Of a stretch of 64,000 nucleotides of DNA, positions 1 to 8,277 are shown one piece after another. Position 1 is the stretch's first letter, and every line of letters starts with the position of its first letter. The stretch covers positions 62,001 to 126,000 of the forward strand of contig CAJUDM010000006.1 of assembly GCA_910584915.1 (NCBI GenBank), read 5' to 3'. The DNA is from an uncultured Lachnospiraceae bacterium (GTDB lineage: Bacteria > Bacillota > Clostridia > Lachnospirales > Lachnospiraceae). A program made the position numbers and the translations under genes. The notes under the pieces are model-generated. The model made no database searches. It had not been told where the DNA came from and was given only the letters and a program-made list of their open reading frames with translations.

Positions 1-1329
1 GATGTACTAAATAGTATAAAAAATAATTCCGATTTTCCGGTTCCGGTAACCATACATTTTCAAGAAAATAAAGGGGTATCGGCGGCCAGAAATACTGGTA
101 TCAATAAAACACAATCATCAATGGTTCTGGTTCTCGATGGAGACGACAAACTTGAAGCCGGATATATTGAAAATGTCAGCAGATTACTTTGTGATAATCC
201 CCAAATGGTTATAGCTTCATCCTGGATGCGTACTTTTGGAGTTTTAGATGCAGTTGTCCGTCCTGCCGGCGGAAAGTTAGTATCCTTTTTATCTCATAAT
301 TGTTGTCCGGCAACACATATCCTCCGCAGGAAAATTTTTGAACAATGTGGTGGCTATGATGAATCGATGCGTTCAGGTTTTGAGGATTGGGATTTCTTTT
401 TAAATATGTTGGAAACGATACCGGAGGCATGTATTGGAATTGTTGAAAAACCGTTGATCAACTATCGAACGGCTCCTTCTTCCGCAAATATAAAAAGTAT
501 GGATAAACGACTGGAACTTATGCGTTATATCATAGAAAAACATAATAGCAGTTATGTCAATAATGTTACCAATGTACTGCTGGATATTGAATCTGTTTCT
601 GACTCAAGATTATTGGGGTGGGAGAATGAAATGATTCATACAATAAAAAACCATCAGGAATTGAGTGAATCAGCAAATGATTTCATTAAAAATCCATCGT
701 ACGGTGATGGCGGAATGGCTTCGGCGGTCAGAATTGCGTCGATTGATATGGATAAATCAGAGACAAAACAACTCGAGACAGAACGGTTAATACTGCGTAG
801 GTGGCGGGAAACAGACGCGGAGAGCCTTTACGAGTATGCAAAGAGCCCGGAAGTTGGACCGGTAGCGGGATGGCCTGCCCATACCAGCATAGAAAACAGC
901 AGGGAGATCATACGGACTGTTTTCGCGGCGGATGAGACATATGCGGTCTGTCTGAAAGAAAATAACATAGCGATAGGGTGCGCCGCGATCACGGTCGGAG
1001 CTGAGAGCAATTTAAAGCTGCCTGAGACAGAGGGTGAGATAGGCTACTGGATCGGGGTGCCTTTCTGGGGACAGGGACTGATACCGGAGGCCGTGAGAGA
1101 ACTGATACGCCGGGGATTTGAGGAACTGCATCTGCAAAAACTTTGGTGCGGGTATTTCGAGGGTAACACAAAATCCAGGCGGGTACAGGAAAAATGCGGG
1201 TTTATTTATCATCACACCAATAAGGATATGCACTGGGAACTGATGGACGACATCAGAACGGAACATGTGACCTGCCTGACGAGGGAGGAATGGGAGAAAA
1301 ACAGCAGGGAGGAAGTGATCGATCAATGA
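1..1329 (+). CDS. Family 2 glycosyltransferase fused to GNAT acetyltransferase (5' end cut by window)
   Basis: The frame is open from the first base, so the start lies outside the window. The first ~240 codons are a GT-A fold family 2 glycosyltransferase: KGVSAARNTGI and the metal/UDP-binding LDGDD are followed by an EDWDFF motif, typical of sugar transfer to cell-envelope glycans. From about base 748 the same frame continues as a RimJ/RimL-type GNAT N-acetyltransferase (LETERLILRRW, GYWIGVPFWGQGL, then NTKSRRVQEKCGF for acetyl-CoA binding). An in-frame ATG at 748 could start the acetyltransferase separately but has no clear ribosome site. The first part is AT-rich and the second clearly more GC-rich, so the two halves have different origins. 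It may be a true fusion, a recombination scar or two translation units. Confidence 0.8.
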   Translation, partial: DVLNSIKNNSDFPVPVTIHFQENKGVSAARNTGINKTQSSMVLVLDGDDKLEAGYIENVSRLLCDNPQMVIASSWMRTFGVLDAVVRPAGGKLVSFLSHNCCPATHILRRKIFEQCGGYDESMRSGFEDWDFFLNMLETIPEACIGIVEKPLINYRTAPSSANIKSMDKRLELMRYIIEKHNSSYVNNVTNVLLDIESVSDSRLLGWENEMIHTIKNHQELSESANDFIKNPSYGDGGMASAVRIASIDMDKSETKQLETERLILRRWRETDAESLYEYAKSPEVGPVAGWPAHTSIENSREIIRTVFAADETYAVCLKENNIAIGCAAITVGAESNLKLPETEGEIGYWIGVPFWGQGLIPEAVRELIRRGFEELHLQKLWCGYFEGNTKSRRVQEKCGFIYHHTNKDMHWELMDDIRTEHVTCLTREEWEKNSREEVIDQ

Positions 1330-1396
1330 AAAAAATTTTTAATGTGAGCGGAGACTGTAAACCTGAATCGTACCATATGGCAGACAGTTCTGAGGC

Positions 1397-1447
1397 TTGA
1401 CAAAAGTATCTCGTCTGTCCTATGATGATATATAGATAATCTATATA
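1397..1447 (+). promoter_or_regulatory. Promoter with palindromic operator ahead of S8 protease gene
   Basis: TTGACA at 1397-1402 and TATGAT at 1421-1426 are separated by 18 bp, close to a sigma-A consensus. Directly downstream, at 1429-1447, is a perfect 9+1+9 bp inverted repeat centred on AGATAATCT, where a repressor could block initiation. A good ribosome site (AAAGGAG) follows before the ATG at 1469. The identity of any regulator is unknown. Confidence 0.65.
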
Positions 1448-1468
1448 ACATCACAAAGGAGAGACACC

Positions 1469-2722
1469 ATGAAAAAGAAATTTATTTTACTCATTGTCAC
1501 AGTATTTGCAGTGGCGGCAGGCGGTTTTTTATTCCTGTTTCTGTCCGGCGCTTTCCTGATGCCGGTCACAGGGCAGATACCGAAGGAAGCTTACCGGGAG
1601 GGACAGCGGACATTTTACAGGCGCGAGGAATACGGCGCATGGGAGAGAGGCGCCCTCTCTGAACTTCCCGCGCAGGATATCAATATGGGGCTCGATATAC
1701 GAAGCTATGATATCTCCGGGTTTGACCTGGCGGATCAGGGTGATCTCCTTACCGCTGTCACTTTCGATTCGGCTACCGTTTTTCCGGACGATCTGCCGGA
1801 TGGATTTGACCCGGGTGAGATCATGGAGAACGGGAAAAATCCCGGGCTGGGCATCCGGACGCTCCACGAAAAGGGGATTACCGGGGAGGGCGTCAACATT
1901 GCCATCGTGGACCAGGCGCTGAACCCGGACCATGTGGAGTATGCGGATCAGGTGATGGGCTATGAACTGCTTCACTGCTGTGACACTGCGGCACAGATGC
2001 ACGGCAGCGCCGTCACCAGCATTGCCGTCGGAAAAAACTGCGGCGTGGCGCCGGATGCAAAGGTCTATTATATTGCCTCCACCTTCGGCAGATACGGCGC
2101 GGGCGGTATGAAGATGAACCTGAACTACATGGCGGACAGTATCGACAGGATTCTGGAGATCAACACACTTCTGCCGAAGGAGGACAAGATCCGTGTGATC
2201 TCGATCTCGAGAGGATTCAGCGTGGAAAAAGGTGCCGACGAGGTGCGCGCCGCCATAGAACGGGCGAAGGATGCGGGCGTGTTTGTGATCACGACTTCCA
2301 CGGAGGACAACTACGGTTTCTCCCTGATGGGGCTCGGGAAGGAACTGATGACAGATCCCGATGATATTTCCTCCTACGGACCGGGACATTTCTGGAGTGA
2401 ATATTTTTACGAGGGGGAGATGGCTGACGCGTCTTATATGCTGCTTGTGCCGATGGATGGAAGGACCTACGCCTCCTGGAACAGCACGGACGGCTACGAG
2501 TTCGCCGCATCCGGGGGCTTAAGCTGGTCGGTTCCGTGGATGGCGGGACTTTACGCGCTCTGTCTGCAGGTGGATGAGGATCTGACGCCGGAACTGTTTA
2601 TCCAAAAGGCATTTGAGACCGGGACGGTAAAACCCGTGGAATATCAGGGCGGAACCTATGAACTGGGGACGATCATAGATCCGGCGGCTCTGATAGAAGA
2701 ACTGGGACAGCAAAAGAACTGA
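1469..2722 (+). CDS. Membrane-anchored subtilisin-like (S8) serine protease
   Basis: 417 residues. An N-terminal hydrophobic segment (residues ~4-30) is an uncleaved signal anchor, so the protease domain should lie outside the membrane. The S8 triad is visible: D148 in VNIAIVDQ, H178 in MHGSAV and S352 in GLSWSVPWMAG, which follows the family pattern GTSMA.P...G but with GLSWS in place of GTSMA. The oxyanion asparagine region is unusual (TTSTEDN around 275-281). Catalysis is expected from the intact triad; the substrate is unknown. It has its own promoter with a palindromic operator, and a rhomboid protease gene follows on the same strand, 91 bp downstream. The start is supported by AAAGGAG eight bases upstream. 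Confidence 0.8.
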   Translation: MKKKFILLIVTVFAVAAGGFLFLFLSGAFLMPVTGQIPKEAYREGQRTFYRREEYGAWERGALSELPAQDINMGLDIRSYDISGFDLADQGDLLTAVTFDSATVFPDDLPDGFDPGEIMENGKNPGLGIRTLHEKGITGEGVNIAIVDQALNPDHVEYADQVMGYELLHCCDTAAQMHGSAVTSIAVGKNCGVAPDAKVYYIASTFGRYGAGGMKMNLNYMADSIDRILEINTLLPKEDKIRVISISRGFSVEKGADEVRAAIERAKDAGVFVITTSTEDNYGFSLMGLGKELMTDPDDISSYGPGHFWSEYFYEGEMADASYMLLVPMDGRTYASWNSTDGYEFAASGGLSWSVPWMAGLYALCLQVDEDLTPELFIQKAFETGTVKPVEYQGGTYELGTIIDPAALIEELGQQKN

Positions 2723-2774
2723 AATAACGAAAGCGCAGAGAGATCAGATCACGGGGGTAAATTGTGGGTTAAAT

Positions 2775-2792
2775 GAACATGCAAACATGTTC
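2775..2792 (+). repeat. Short inverted repeat upstream of rhomboid gene
   Basis: GAACATG (2775-2781) and CATGTTC (2786-2792) form a perfect 7-bp stem with a CAAA loop, flanked by partly complementary GGGTT and GACCC. There is no T-run, so an operator or a leader hairpin is more likely than a terminator. Confidence 0.4.
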
Positions 2793-2813
2793 GCCTGACC
2801 CATGGAGATAAAA

Positions 2814-3386
2814 ATGAAAAACCGAATCCGGGAAGTATATAGTATCATATGTTTGTGGGCAGTCTTGTTTATCCTGAGCAGATTTACGGGTATTGCCGAT
2901 GTTTTATGCGGAAAAGGGATTGAACATATCCATGGTGAGTACTGGCGTTTTTTGACAGCATCCTTTCTTCACACAGGTTTGTTCCATCTGATCTCGAATT
3001 GTATCGGATTGTATTTTGCGACAGGTTATCTCGACGGCAAAGTAAGCGGCATTGTCATCGCGTTATTGGGAATTGCCGGGGGAACCATAGCGAATCTGCT
3101 GTTCTCGCTGATGACGCCATCCGCCGGGAGCAGTATGGGCGGTTCAGTCATTGTCTTTGCCATAATCGGCGTGATCGCGGCAATGCAGATCATGTGTAAA
3201 AGCCAGGAACCTTTTCGGTTTGGGACCCGGTACGGTAACTGGACGGCAGGTTATATTATTCTGGGAAACCTGCTCAATGGCTCGTTGAAAGTCGGAGATA
3301 TCTCGACGTTAAAAATACACTTACTTTCTTTTGTGATCGGGGGTATACTCGGCGCCGCATGTATTTCAGGGAAGATCATACGCTGA
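2814..3386 (+). CDS. Rhomboid family intramembrane serine protease
   Basis: 190 residues with six hydrophobic segments. Family landmarks are present: EYWRFLTASFLHTGLFHLISN after the first helix, the active serine in SMGGSVIVF (family GASG, here GGSV, residue 111) and the catalytic histidine in KIHLLSFVIGG (residue 169). Rhomboids cut transmembrane segments of other proteins within the membrane. An ATG at 2802 is also in frame, but GGAG at 2804-2807 lies inside that extension and is spaced ideally for 2814, so 2814 was chosen. The glycine after the catalytic serine is replaced by valine, which is unusual and may affect activity. Its natural substrate cannot be read from the sequence. Confidence 0.75.
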   Translation: MKNRIREVYSIICLWAVLFILSRFTGIADVLCGKGIEHIHGEYWRFLTASFLHTGLFHLISNCIGLYFATGYLDGKVSGIVIALLGIAGGTIANLLFSLMTPSAGSSMGGSVIVFAIIGVIAAMQIMCKSQEPFRFGTRYGNWTAGYIILGNLLNGSLKVGDISTLKIHLLSFVIGGILGAACISGKIIR

Positions 3387-3619
3387 AGTTACCTGCGAAG
3401 CAATAGATAACCGCATTCTCAGAACACACAACAAAACAGTCCGACGAAGATACCTCTCCCAAAACGGAGGGTATAAAAAATAAAATCGATAAAAGATAAA
3501 AACAGGAAACAAAAAATACAAGCAAAAAGCCAAAACAAAAATATGAAATAAAACACAAAACAAAAAATCAACAGCACATATACAGAAAAACAGAGGAAAG
3601 CACAGGTACGAATATATAA
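3387..3619 (+). other. A-rich noncoding spacer
   Basis: From about 3470 to 3600 the plus strand is almost entirely A with scattered C and G (runs such as AAAACAAAAAA), unlike the GC-richer genes around it. I see no gene, no hairpin followed by a T-run and no clear promoter hexamers. It may be an AT-rich UP-element-like leader or an unstructured 5' UTR for the following gene. Confidence 0.5.
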
Positions 3620-4972
3620 ATGGAACAGAAAAAACAAAAAGAACAGATAGCACAAAAAACACAGATAGCACAAAAAACACTAATGCAGCAATACTATCAA
3701 AATCTTGGTATCTCCCCGCAGGTATACAGATTCTGCCAGAACATCTGGGAGTCCTTATCGGAGCGTTTTCGGAAGATCGACGCCGTATCGGAGGCAAATC
3801 AGCTCAAGGTATTAAAAGCATTGCAGGAAAACCAGGTTTCGGAGGCGTGTATGCTCGGAACCACAGGCTACGGCTACAACGACCTGGGGCGGGATACGCT
3901 GGAAAAAGTGTACGCCGGGATATTCCACACGGAGGACGCCCTGGTGCGCCCGCAGATCACCTGCGGCACCCATGCGCTGGCGCTGGCACTGATGAGCAAC
4001 CTGCGCCCCGGGGACGAACTTCTGTCGCCCGTGGGAAAGCCCTACGACACGCTGGAGGAAGTGATCGGCATCCGCCCGTCAAAGGGTTCGCTGGCTGAGT
4101 ACGGGATCACCTACGCCCAGGTGGACCTTCTGCCGGATGGCGGTTTTGACTATGAGGGGATCAGGCGCGCGATCAACGGACGGACAAGGCTTGTGACGAT
4201 ACAGCGCTCCAAAGGCTATGCCACAAGACCGACGCTTTCTGTCGAAAGGATCGGGGAACTGATTGCCTTCATCAAAGAGATAAAGCCGGATGTGCTCTGT
4301 ATGGTGGACAACTGCTACGGGGAGTTTGTGGAGACCATCGAGCCTACGGATGCGGGGGCGGATATGGCGGTGGGCTCCCTGATCAAAAACCCCGGCGGCG
4401 GGCTCGCGCCGATCGGCGGCTATATCGTCGGAAAAAAGGAGTGTGTGGAGAACGCGGCGTTCCGGCTCACCAGCCCGGGGCTCGGCAAGGAGGTAGGGGC
4501 ATCCCTGGGCATCCTGAGCGCCTTCTACGAGGGACTCTTCCTCGCCCCGAATGTGACGGCAAGCGCCTTAAAGGGCGCCATATTCGCGGCAAACGTCTTT
4601 GAGAGACTGGGCTTTGCGGTGATGCCAAACGGCAGCGAGGAGCGCTACGATATCATTCAGGCGGTGAGCTTCGGGAAACCGGAGGGGCTGATCGCTTTCT
4701 GCGAGGGTATTCAGGCGGCTTCCCCGGTGGATTCCCATGTGCGCCCGGAACCCTGGGATATGCCGGGATATGACGCCAAAGTCATTATGGCGGCGGGCGC
4801 CTTTGTCTCCGGTTCCTCCATCGAATTGTCCGCCGACGGACCATTAAAGGAACCCTATGCCGCCTATTTCCAGGGCGGGATCACCTGGCAGCACGCGAAG
4901 TTCGGCATCATGCGGTCTTTGCAGTCTCTTGTCGATAAAGGGATCGTTTTATCGGATGTTCTGGAATTATGA
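3620..4972 (+). CDS. PLP-dependent methionine gamma-lyase-like protein (YnbB / 'aluminium resistance' family)
   Basis: 450 residues of an aminotransferase fold type I enzyme. The family is recognised from GTTGYGYNDLGRDTLE, PQITCGTHALALAL (cofactor-binding turn), VDNCYGEF (aspartate that contacts the pyridine nitrogen) and the Schiff-base lysine K256 in GSLIKNPGGG. Family members cleave sulfur amino acids or related C-S substrates in the cytosol; the substrate here is unproven. The N-terminus is atypical: a Lys/Gln-rich stretch with a six-residue duplication (QIAQKT twice) encoded by an 18-bp tandem repeat. An ATG at 3683 would skip this stretch, but neither start has a good ribosome site, so the start is uncertain. 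Confidence 0.85.
   Translation: MEQKKQKEQIAQKTQIAQKTLMQQYYQNLGISPQVYRFCQNIWESLSERFRKIDAVSEANQLKVLKALQENQVSEACMLGTTGYGYNDLGRDTLEKVYAGIFHTEDALVRPQITCGTHALALALMSNLRPGDELLSPVGKPYDTLEEVIGIRPSKGSLAEYGITYAQVDLLPDGGFDYEGIRRAINGRTRLVTIQRSKGYATRPTLSVERIGELIAFIKEIKPDVLCMVDNCYGEFVETIEPTDAGADMAVGSLIKNPGGGLAPIGGYIVGKKECVENAAFRLTSPGLGKEVGASLGILSAFYEGLFLAPNVTASALKGAIFAANVFERLGFAVMPNGSEERYDIIQAVSFGKPEGLIAFCEGIQAASPVDSHVRPEPWDMPGYDAKVIMAAGAFVSGSSIELSADGPLKEPYAAYFQGGITWQHAKFGIMRSLQSLVDKGIVLSDVLEL
3645..3680 (+). repeat. Perfect 18-bp tandem duplication
   Basis: Two identical 18-bp units (AGATAGCACAAAAAACAC) at 3645-3662 and 3663-3680 encode QIAQKT twice at the N-terminus of the PLP enzyme. The unit continues the A-rich composition of the upstream spacer, which suggests local slippage expansion. 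Confidence 0.85.
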
Positions 4973-5166
4973 GGACAAATTTTGTCTAAAAAAGTGGGGG
5001 TTTTTATATACAGAAGAGGGAAATTGTGGTAGTATGTTAAAAGTGTTGGATGAATGTCGGCGGACGGCTGCCGCCCGGGTATAGGATTCCAATAATTGTA
5101 AATACTATAAAAGAATTACCAATTCTCAACTGACGCCTTCTGCCCGGAGAGAGGAAAGGAAGGCAT

Positions 5167-5841
5167 ATGCACACACATGACATGCTGCCGTACGAAGTGG
5201 TGAAAGAGTACGGAGCCGAAGAATTGGAGGATAATGAGCTGCTCGCCGTTTTTATCAGGACGGGAACAAAAGAGCAGAATGCGGTGGAGATTGCAAACCG
5301 GATTCTGGACAGTTTTCCTGAGAGAAATCTTTTAGGGCTCTGCCATATCCCCTGGAAAGAACTGATAAAGATTCCGGGGATCGGGGAGGTCAAGGCAATC
5401 AAGTTAAACTGTCTGGCGGAACTTGCGAGGCGCATCTCTAAGACAGAGGCAAAAAAAGGGCTGAAATTTGACGAGCCGAAGACCGTATGGCGCTATTATA
5501 AGGAGAGCCTGCGGCATGAGGAGCGGGAGAGAGTGATCCTGATCATGCTGGACCAGAAACTGCAGATGATCTGCGACGCGGTCCTCTCCGTCGGAACAGT
5601 CAGAGAATCCATTGTCTCACCCAGAGAATTGTTTCTGATGGCGCTGAAGGAAAAAGCGGTGCAGGTCATGCTGGTTCACAATCATCCGAGCGGGGATCCC
5701 GCGCCGAGCAGGGCGGATCTCGAGATCACTGAACGGATCAGGCTTCTCGGGGCGATGATGGAGATGCCGCTGGTGGACCATATCATTATCGGGGATAAAA
5801 CATATTGCAGTCTGCGGGAAAAGGGATATTTTTCGAAGTAG
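5167..5841 (+). CDS. radC: RadC-family JAMM/MPN+ protein
   Basis: 224 residues. An N-terminal helix-hairpin-helix region (DNELLAVFIRTGT, then IPGIGEVKAIKL at ~69-80) precedes a JAB/MPN+ domain with the metal-binding HNHPSGDPAPSRAD signature (H171, H173, D184). RadC was named for DNA repair in E. coli, but its biochemical role is unsettled; the motif predicts a zinc-dependent hydrolase. It stands directly before mreB, as is common in Firmicutes. The start ATG follows GAGAGGAAAGG. Length is normal for the family. Confidence 0.9.
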   Translation: MHTHDMLPYEVVKEYGAEELEDNELLAVFIRTGTKEQNAVEIANRILDSFPERNLLGLCHIPWKELIKIPGIGEVKAIKLNCLAELARRISKTEAKKGLKFDEPKTVWRYYKESLRHEERERVILIMLDQKLQMICDAVLSVGTVRESIVSPRELFLMALKEKAVQVMLVHNHPSGDPAPSRADLEITERIRLLGAMMEMPLVDHIIIGDKTYCSLREKGYFSK

Positions 5842-5872
5842 CGCTTCTGCGTCAGATGAAAGGAGTACAGTT

Positions 5873-6883
5873 TTGGCGAATAATATTTTTGGCATCGATT
5901 TGGGGACGAACAATATCAAGATATACAACAGAGGCGATGACTCCATCATGGTGGAGAAAAATATGATCGCTATTGAAAATAAAAAGAATCTGTTCGCGTA
6001 CGGGGATTCCGCTTACGAGATGTATGAGAAAGCGCCGGGGAATATCCAGATATCCTATCCGCTGTGCAACGGCGTCATCGCGGACATTCACAACATGGAA
6101 ACTCTTGTGCGGTATTTTATCACCGATCTCTCCAAAGGAGCAATAAAGCCCGCTGATTTTTATATTGCGGTACCTACGGATGTGACAGAGGTCGAGAAGA
6201 GAGCTTTCTACGACCTGATCCGCGATGCCGGCGTCAAGGCAAAGCGCATCATGATCGTGGAAAAAGCGGTCGCGGACGGCCTGGGGTTAGATATCGATGT
6301 CAAAAACGCGCAGGGCGTACTCGTTGTGAATGTGGGTTATGATACCACAGAAGTTTCCATCCTTTCCCTGGGTGGTATCGTGCTGAGCCGGCTGATCAAA
6401 GTCGGCGGCCTCAAATTTGATGATGCGATCCGTGCGGCAGTGCGGAAGGAGTTCAGTCTTTTGATCGGCGGAAAGACCGCCGAGAATGTAAAATTCGCTC
6501 TGGCGGAACTGGAGAAGGAGGGAAAGGGCGCCCAGGTTTTCGGAAGGGATATCGTCACCGGACTGCCGGTGGAACGTGAGATTCCGACAAGCCTTGTGGA
6601 TTCCTGCCTGACAGAAAATTTCAATATGATCATCGACAATGTAAAGGTGATACTGGAAAGGACTCCGCCCGAACTGGCTGCGGACATTTACCGCCATGGC
6701 ATCTACCTGACCGGCGGCGCCTCCCAGGTAAACCATCTGGCGGAGCTGATCAGCCTGGGCACAGGGCTGAAAGTAAATGTGGCTGCGGAGCCTATGAACA
6801 GTGTGGTACTCGGTATCGCCAAGATCATCAAAGATGACAACTATAAATCCGTAGCGTATTCTATCGAAGGAATGAGTAAATGA
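5873..6883 (+). CDS. mreB: MreB-family actin-like rod-shape protein, divergent active site
   Basis: 336 residues with TTG start at 5873; AGGAG at 5861-5865 fixes it. MreB filaments under the membrane guide cell-wall synthesis. Phosphate-1 loop FGIDLGTNN (residues ~6-14), the SLGGIV strand and the adenosine motif YLTGGASQV are clear. The phosphate-2 loop, usually DIGGGTT, is NVGYDTT (153-159), and the usual EEP around the catalytic glutamate is EKA (130-132). ATP hydrolysis may thus be altered, and a canonical MreB or Mbl may be encoded elsewhere. The gene overlaps mreC by four bases (ATGA), so it belongs to the mreBCD-PBP2 operon. Confidence 0.88.
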   Translation: MANNIFGIDLGTNNIKIYNRGDDSIMVEKNMIAIENKKNLFAYGDSAYEMYEKAPGNIQISYPLCNGVIADIHNMETLVRYFITDLSKGAIKPADFYIAVPTDVTEVEKRAFYDLIRDAGVKAKRIMIVEKAVADGLGLDIDVKNAQGVLVVNVGYDTTEVSILSLGGIVLSRLIKVGGLKFDDAIRAAVRKEFSLLIGGKTAENVKFALAELEKEGKGAQVFGRDIVTGLPVEREIPTSLVDSCLTENFNMIIDNVKVILERTPPELAADIYRHGIYLTGGASQVNHLAELISLGTGLKVNVAAEPMNSVVLGIAKIIKDDNYKSVAYSIEGMSK

Positions 6884-7749
6884 GTCCAGTAGTAAAGAAA
6901 AAAGGAGAAAAATTTACATTGCCCGGTAAATATCTCCTTTTTATTTTAACAATACTGTGTACCGGGCTGATGGTCCTAACATTTACGACATCAGCGCTGA
7001 GCACGCCTTTATCCTACGCGGCGGGCTTTCTTGTAGTGCCTTTCGAAAAAGGCTTATCGAAAGTCGGCAGTTATTTAAATGAGCGGACAGAGATGCTGCA
7101 GGAGATCCAGAATCTTATAGAGGAGAATGAATCCCTGAAACAGCAGGTGGCAGATCTCACCAACGAAAACATCTCCCTGCAGCAGGACAGGTTTGAACTG
7201 ACCAACCTGCGGCAGCTCTATCAGCTGGACGCGGAATACGCCGATTATGAAAAAGTCGGCGCCAGAGTTATTTCCAAAGACAGCGGCAACTGGTATCACT
7301 CCTTTGTCATCGACAAGGGGACTGACGACGGCATTGAAGAAAATATGAACGTCATAGCCGGCGCCGGGTTAGTGGGCAGAGTCACCTCCGTCGGTAAAAA
7401 CTGGGCAAAAGTGACAACGATCATCAGCGACAATGTGAGCGTCAGCGGAACAGTGCTTTCCACCTCCGACAATCTGGTCATCACCGGCAATCTGGAGACT
7501 TACACGGACGGGCTGATCGAGTTTGGCAAGCTGATCGATGAAAAAAACCAGGTGGTGGAAGGGGACAAACTTGTCACATCCAATATCAGTGACCATTATC
7601 TGCCTGGTATTCTGATCGGTTACATATCCAGTCTGAATACGGATTCCAACAACCTGACCAAATCAGGCGCTGTGACGCCGGCTGTGGATTTTTCCCATCT
7701 GGAGGAGGTTCTGGTGATCCTGGAACAAAAACAGACAATTGAGGAATAG
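6880..7749 (+). CDS. mreC: Rod-shape protein MreC
   Basis: 289 residues. One N-terminal membrane helix (residues ~18-45), a coiled coil (~62-110, with EIQNLIEENESLKQQVADL) and the two-barrel MreC domain (ARVISKDSGNWYHSFVIDKGTDDGIEENM, then LVGRVTSVGKNWAKVTTI). MreC bridges MreB filaments and PBP2 on the outer face of the membrane. It overlaps mreB by ATGA and is directly abutted by mreD, so the three are translated together. Confidence 0.93.
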   Translation: MSPVVKKKGEKFTLPGKYLLFILTILCTGLMVLTFTTSALSTPLSYAAGFLVVPFEKGLSKVGSYLNERTEMLQEIQNLIEENESLKQQVADLTNENISLQQDRFELTNLRQLYQLDAEYADYEKVGARVISKDSGNWYHSFVIDKGTDDGIEENMNVIAGAGLVGRVTSVGKNWAKVTTIISDNVSVSGTVLSTSDNLVITGNLETYTDGLIEFGKLIDEKNQVVEGDKLVTSNISDHYLPGILIGYISSLNTDSNNLTKSGAVTPAVDFSHLEEVLVILEQKQTIEE

Positions 7750-8277
7750 ATGCGTAAAAAATTATTATCCGTTTTATTGTATTTTATCATGTTTTTCTGC
7801 TTTTTACTGCAGTGTACGATGTTTAAGAAGCTGAGTTTCGGCGGCATAAGCCCGAATCTGCTCATTATAACCACAACCTCCATCGGTTTTATGAGGGGTG
7901 AAAAGCAGGGACTTCTCGCCGGCTTTGTGAGCGGGCTGTTCATTGATATTTTTTTCGGGGATGTGATCGGTCTGTATGCCATGCTTTATATGTACATCGG
8001 ATTTCTGAACGGAAAATTCAGCAGGATATTTTATCCTGAGGATATAAAACTCCCGCTGGCGCTGATCGCGTTGAGCGACCTCTCCTACGGCATGGTCTGC
8101 TATATCGTGCTGTTTCTGCTCAGGGGCAGGCTGAATTTTCCCTATTTTTTCAGGCATATCATCCTGCCTGAAGCAGTGTATACGATAGTGATGAGTATTA
8201 TTCTCTATCCGGTTCTGCTGCAGCTTTACAAACGGCTGAATACGGATGAAAACAGGAGCGAAACAGATTTTGTTTGA
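7750..8277 (+). CDS. mreD: Rod-shape protein MreD
   Basis: 175 residues, almost wholly hydrophobic with about five to six membrane helices, as expected for MreD, the integral partner of MreC in the elongation complex. The motif GISPNLLIITTTSIGFMRGEKQGLLAGFVSGLFID is typical. The ATG follows the mreC stop with no gap, and the 3' end overlaps the PBP2 start by 32 bases. Confidence 0.92.
   Translation: MRKKLLSVLLYFIMFFCFLLQCTMFKKLSFGGISPNLLIITTTSIGFMRGEKQGLLAGFVSGLFIDIFFGDVIGLYAMLYMYIGFLNGKFSRIFYPEDIKLPLALIALSDLSYGMVCYIVLFLLRGRLNFPYFFRHIILPEAVYTIVMSIILYPVLLQLYKRLNTDENRSETDFV

Noticed and set aside
1529..2389. Long frame on the minus strand inside the protease gene
   Set aside because: It mirrors the protease codons, lacks a ribosome site and has a protein-like composition only by reflection.
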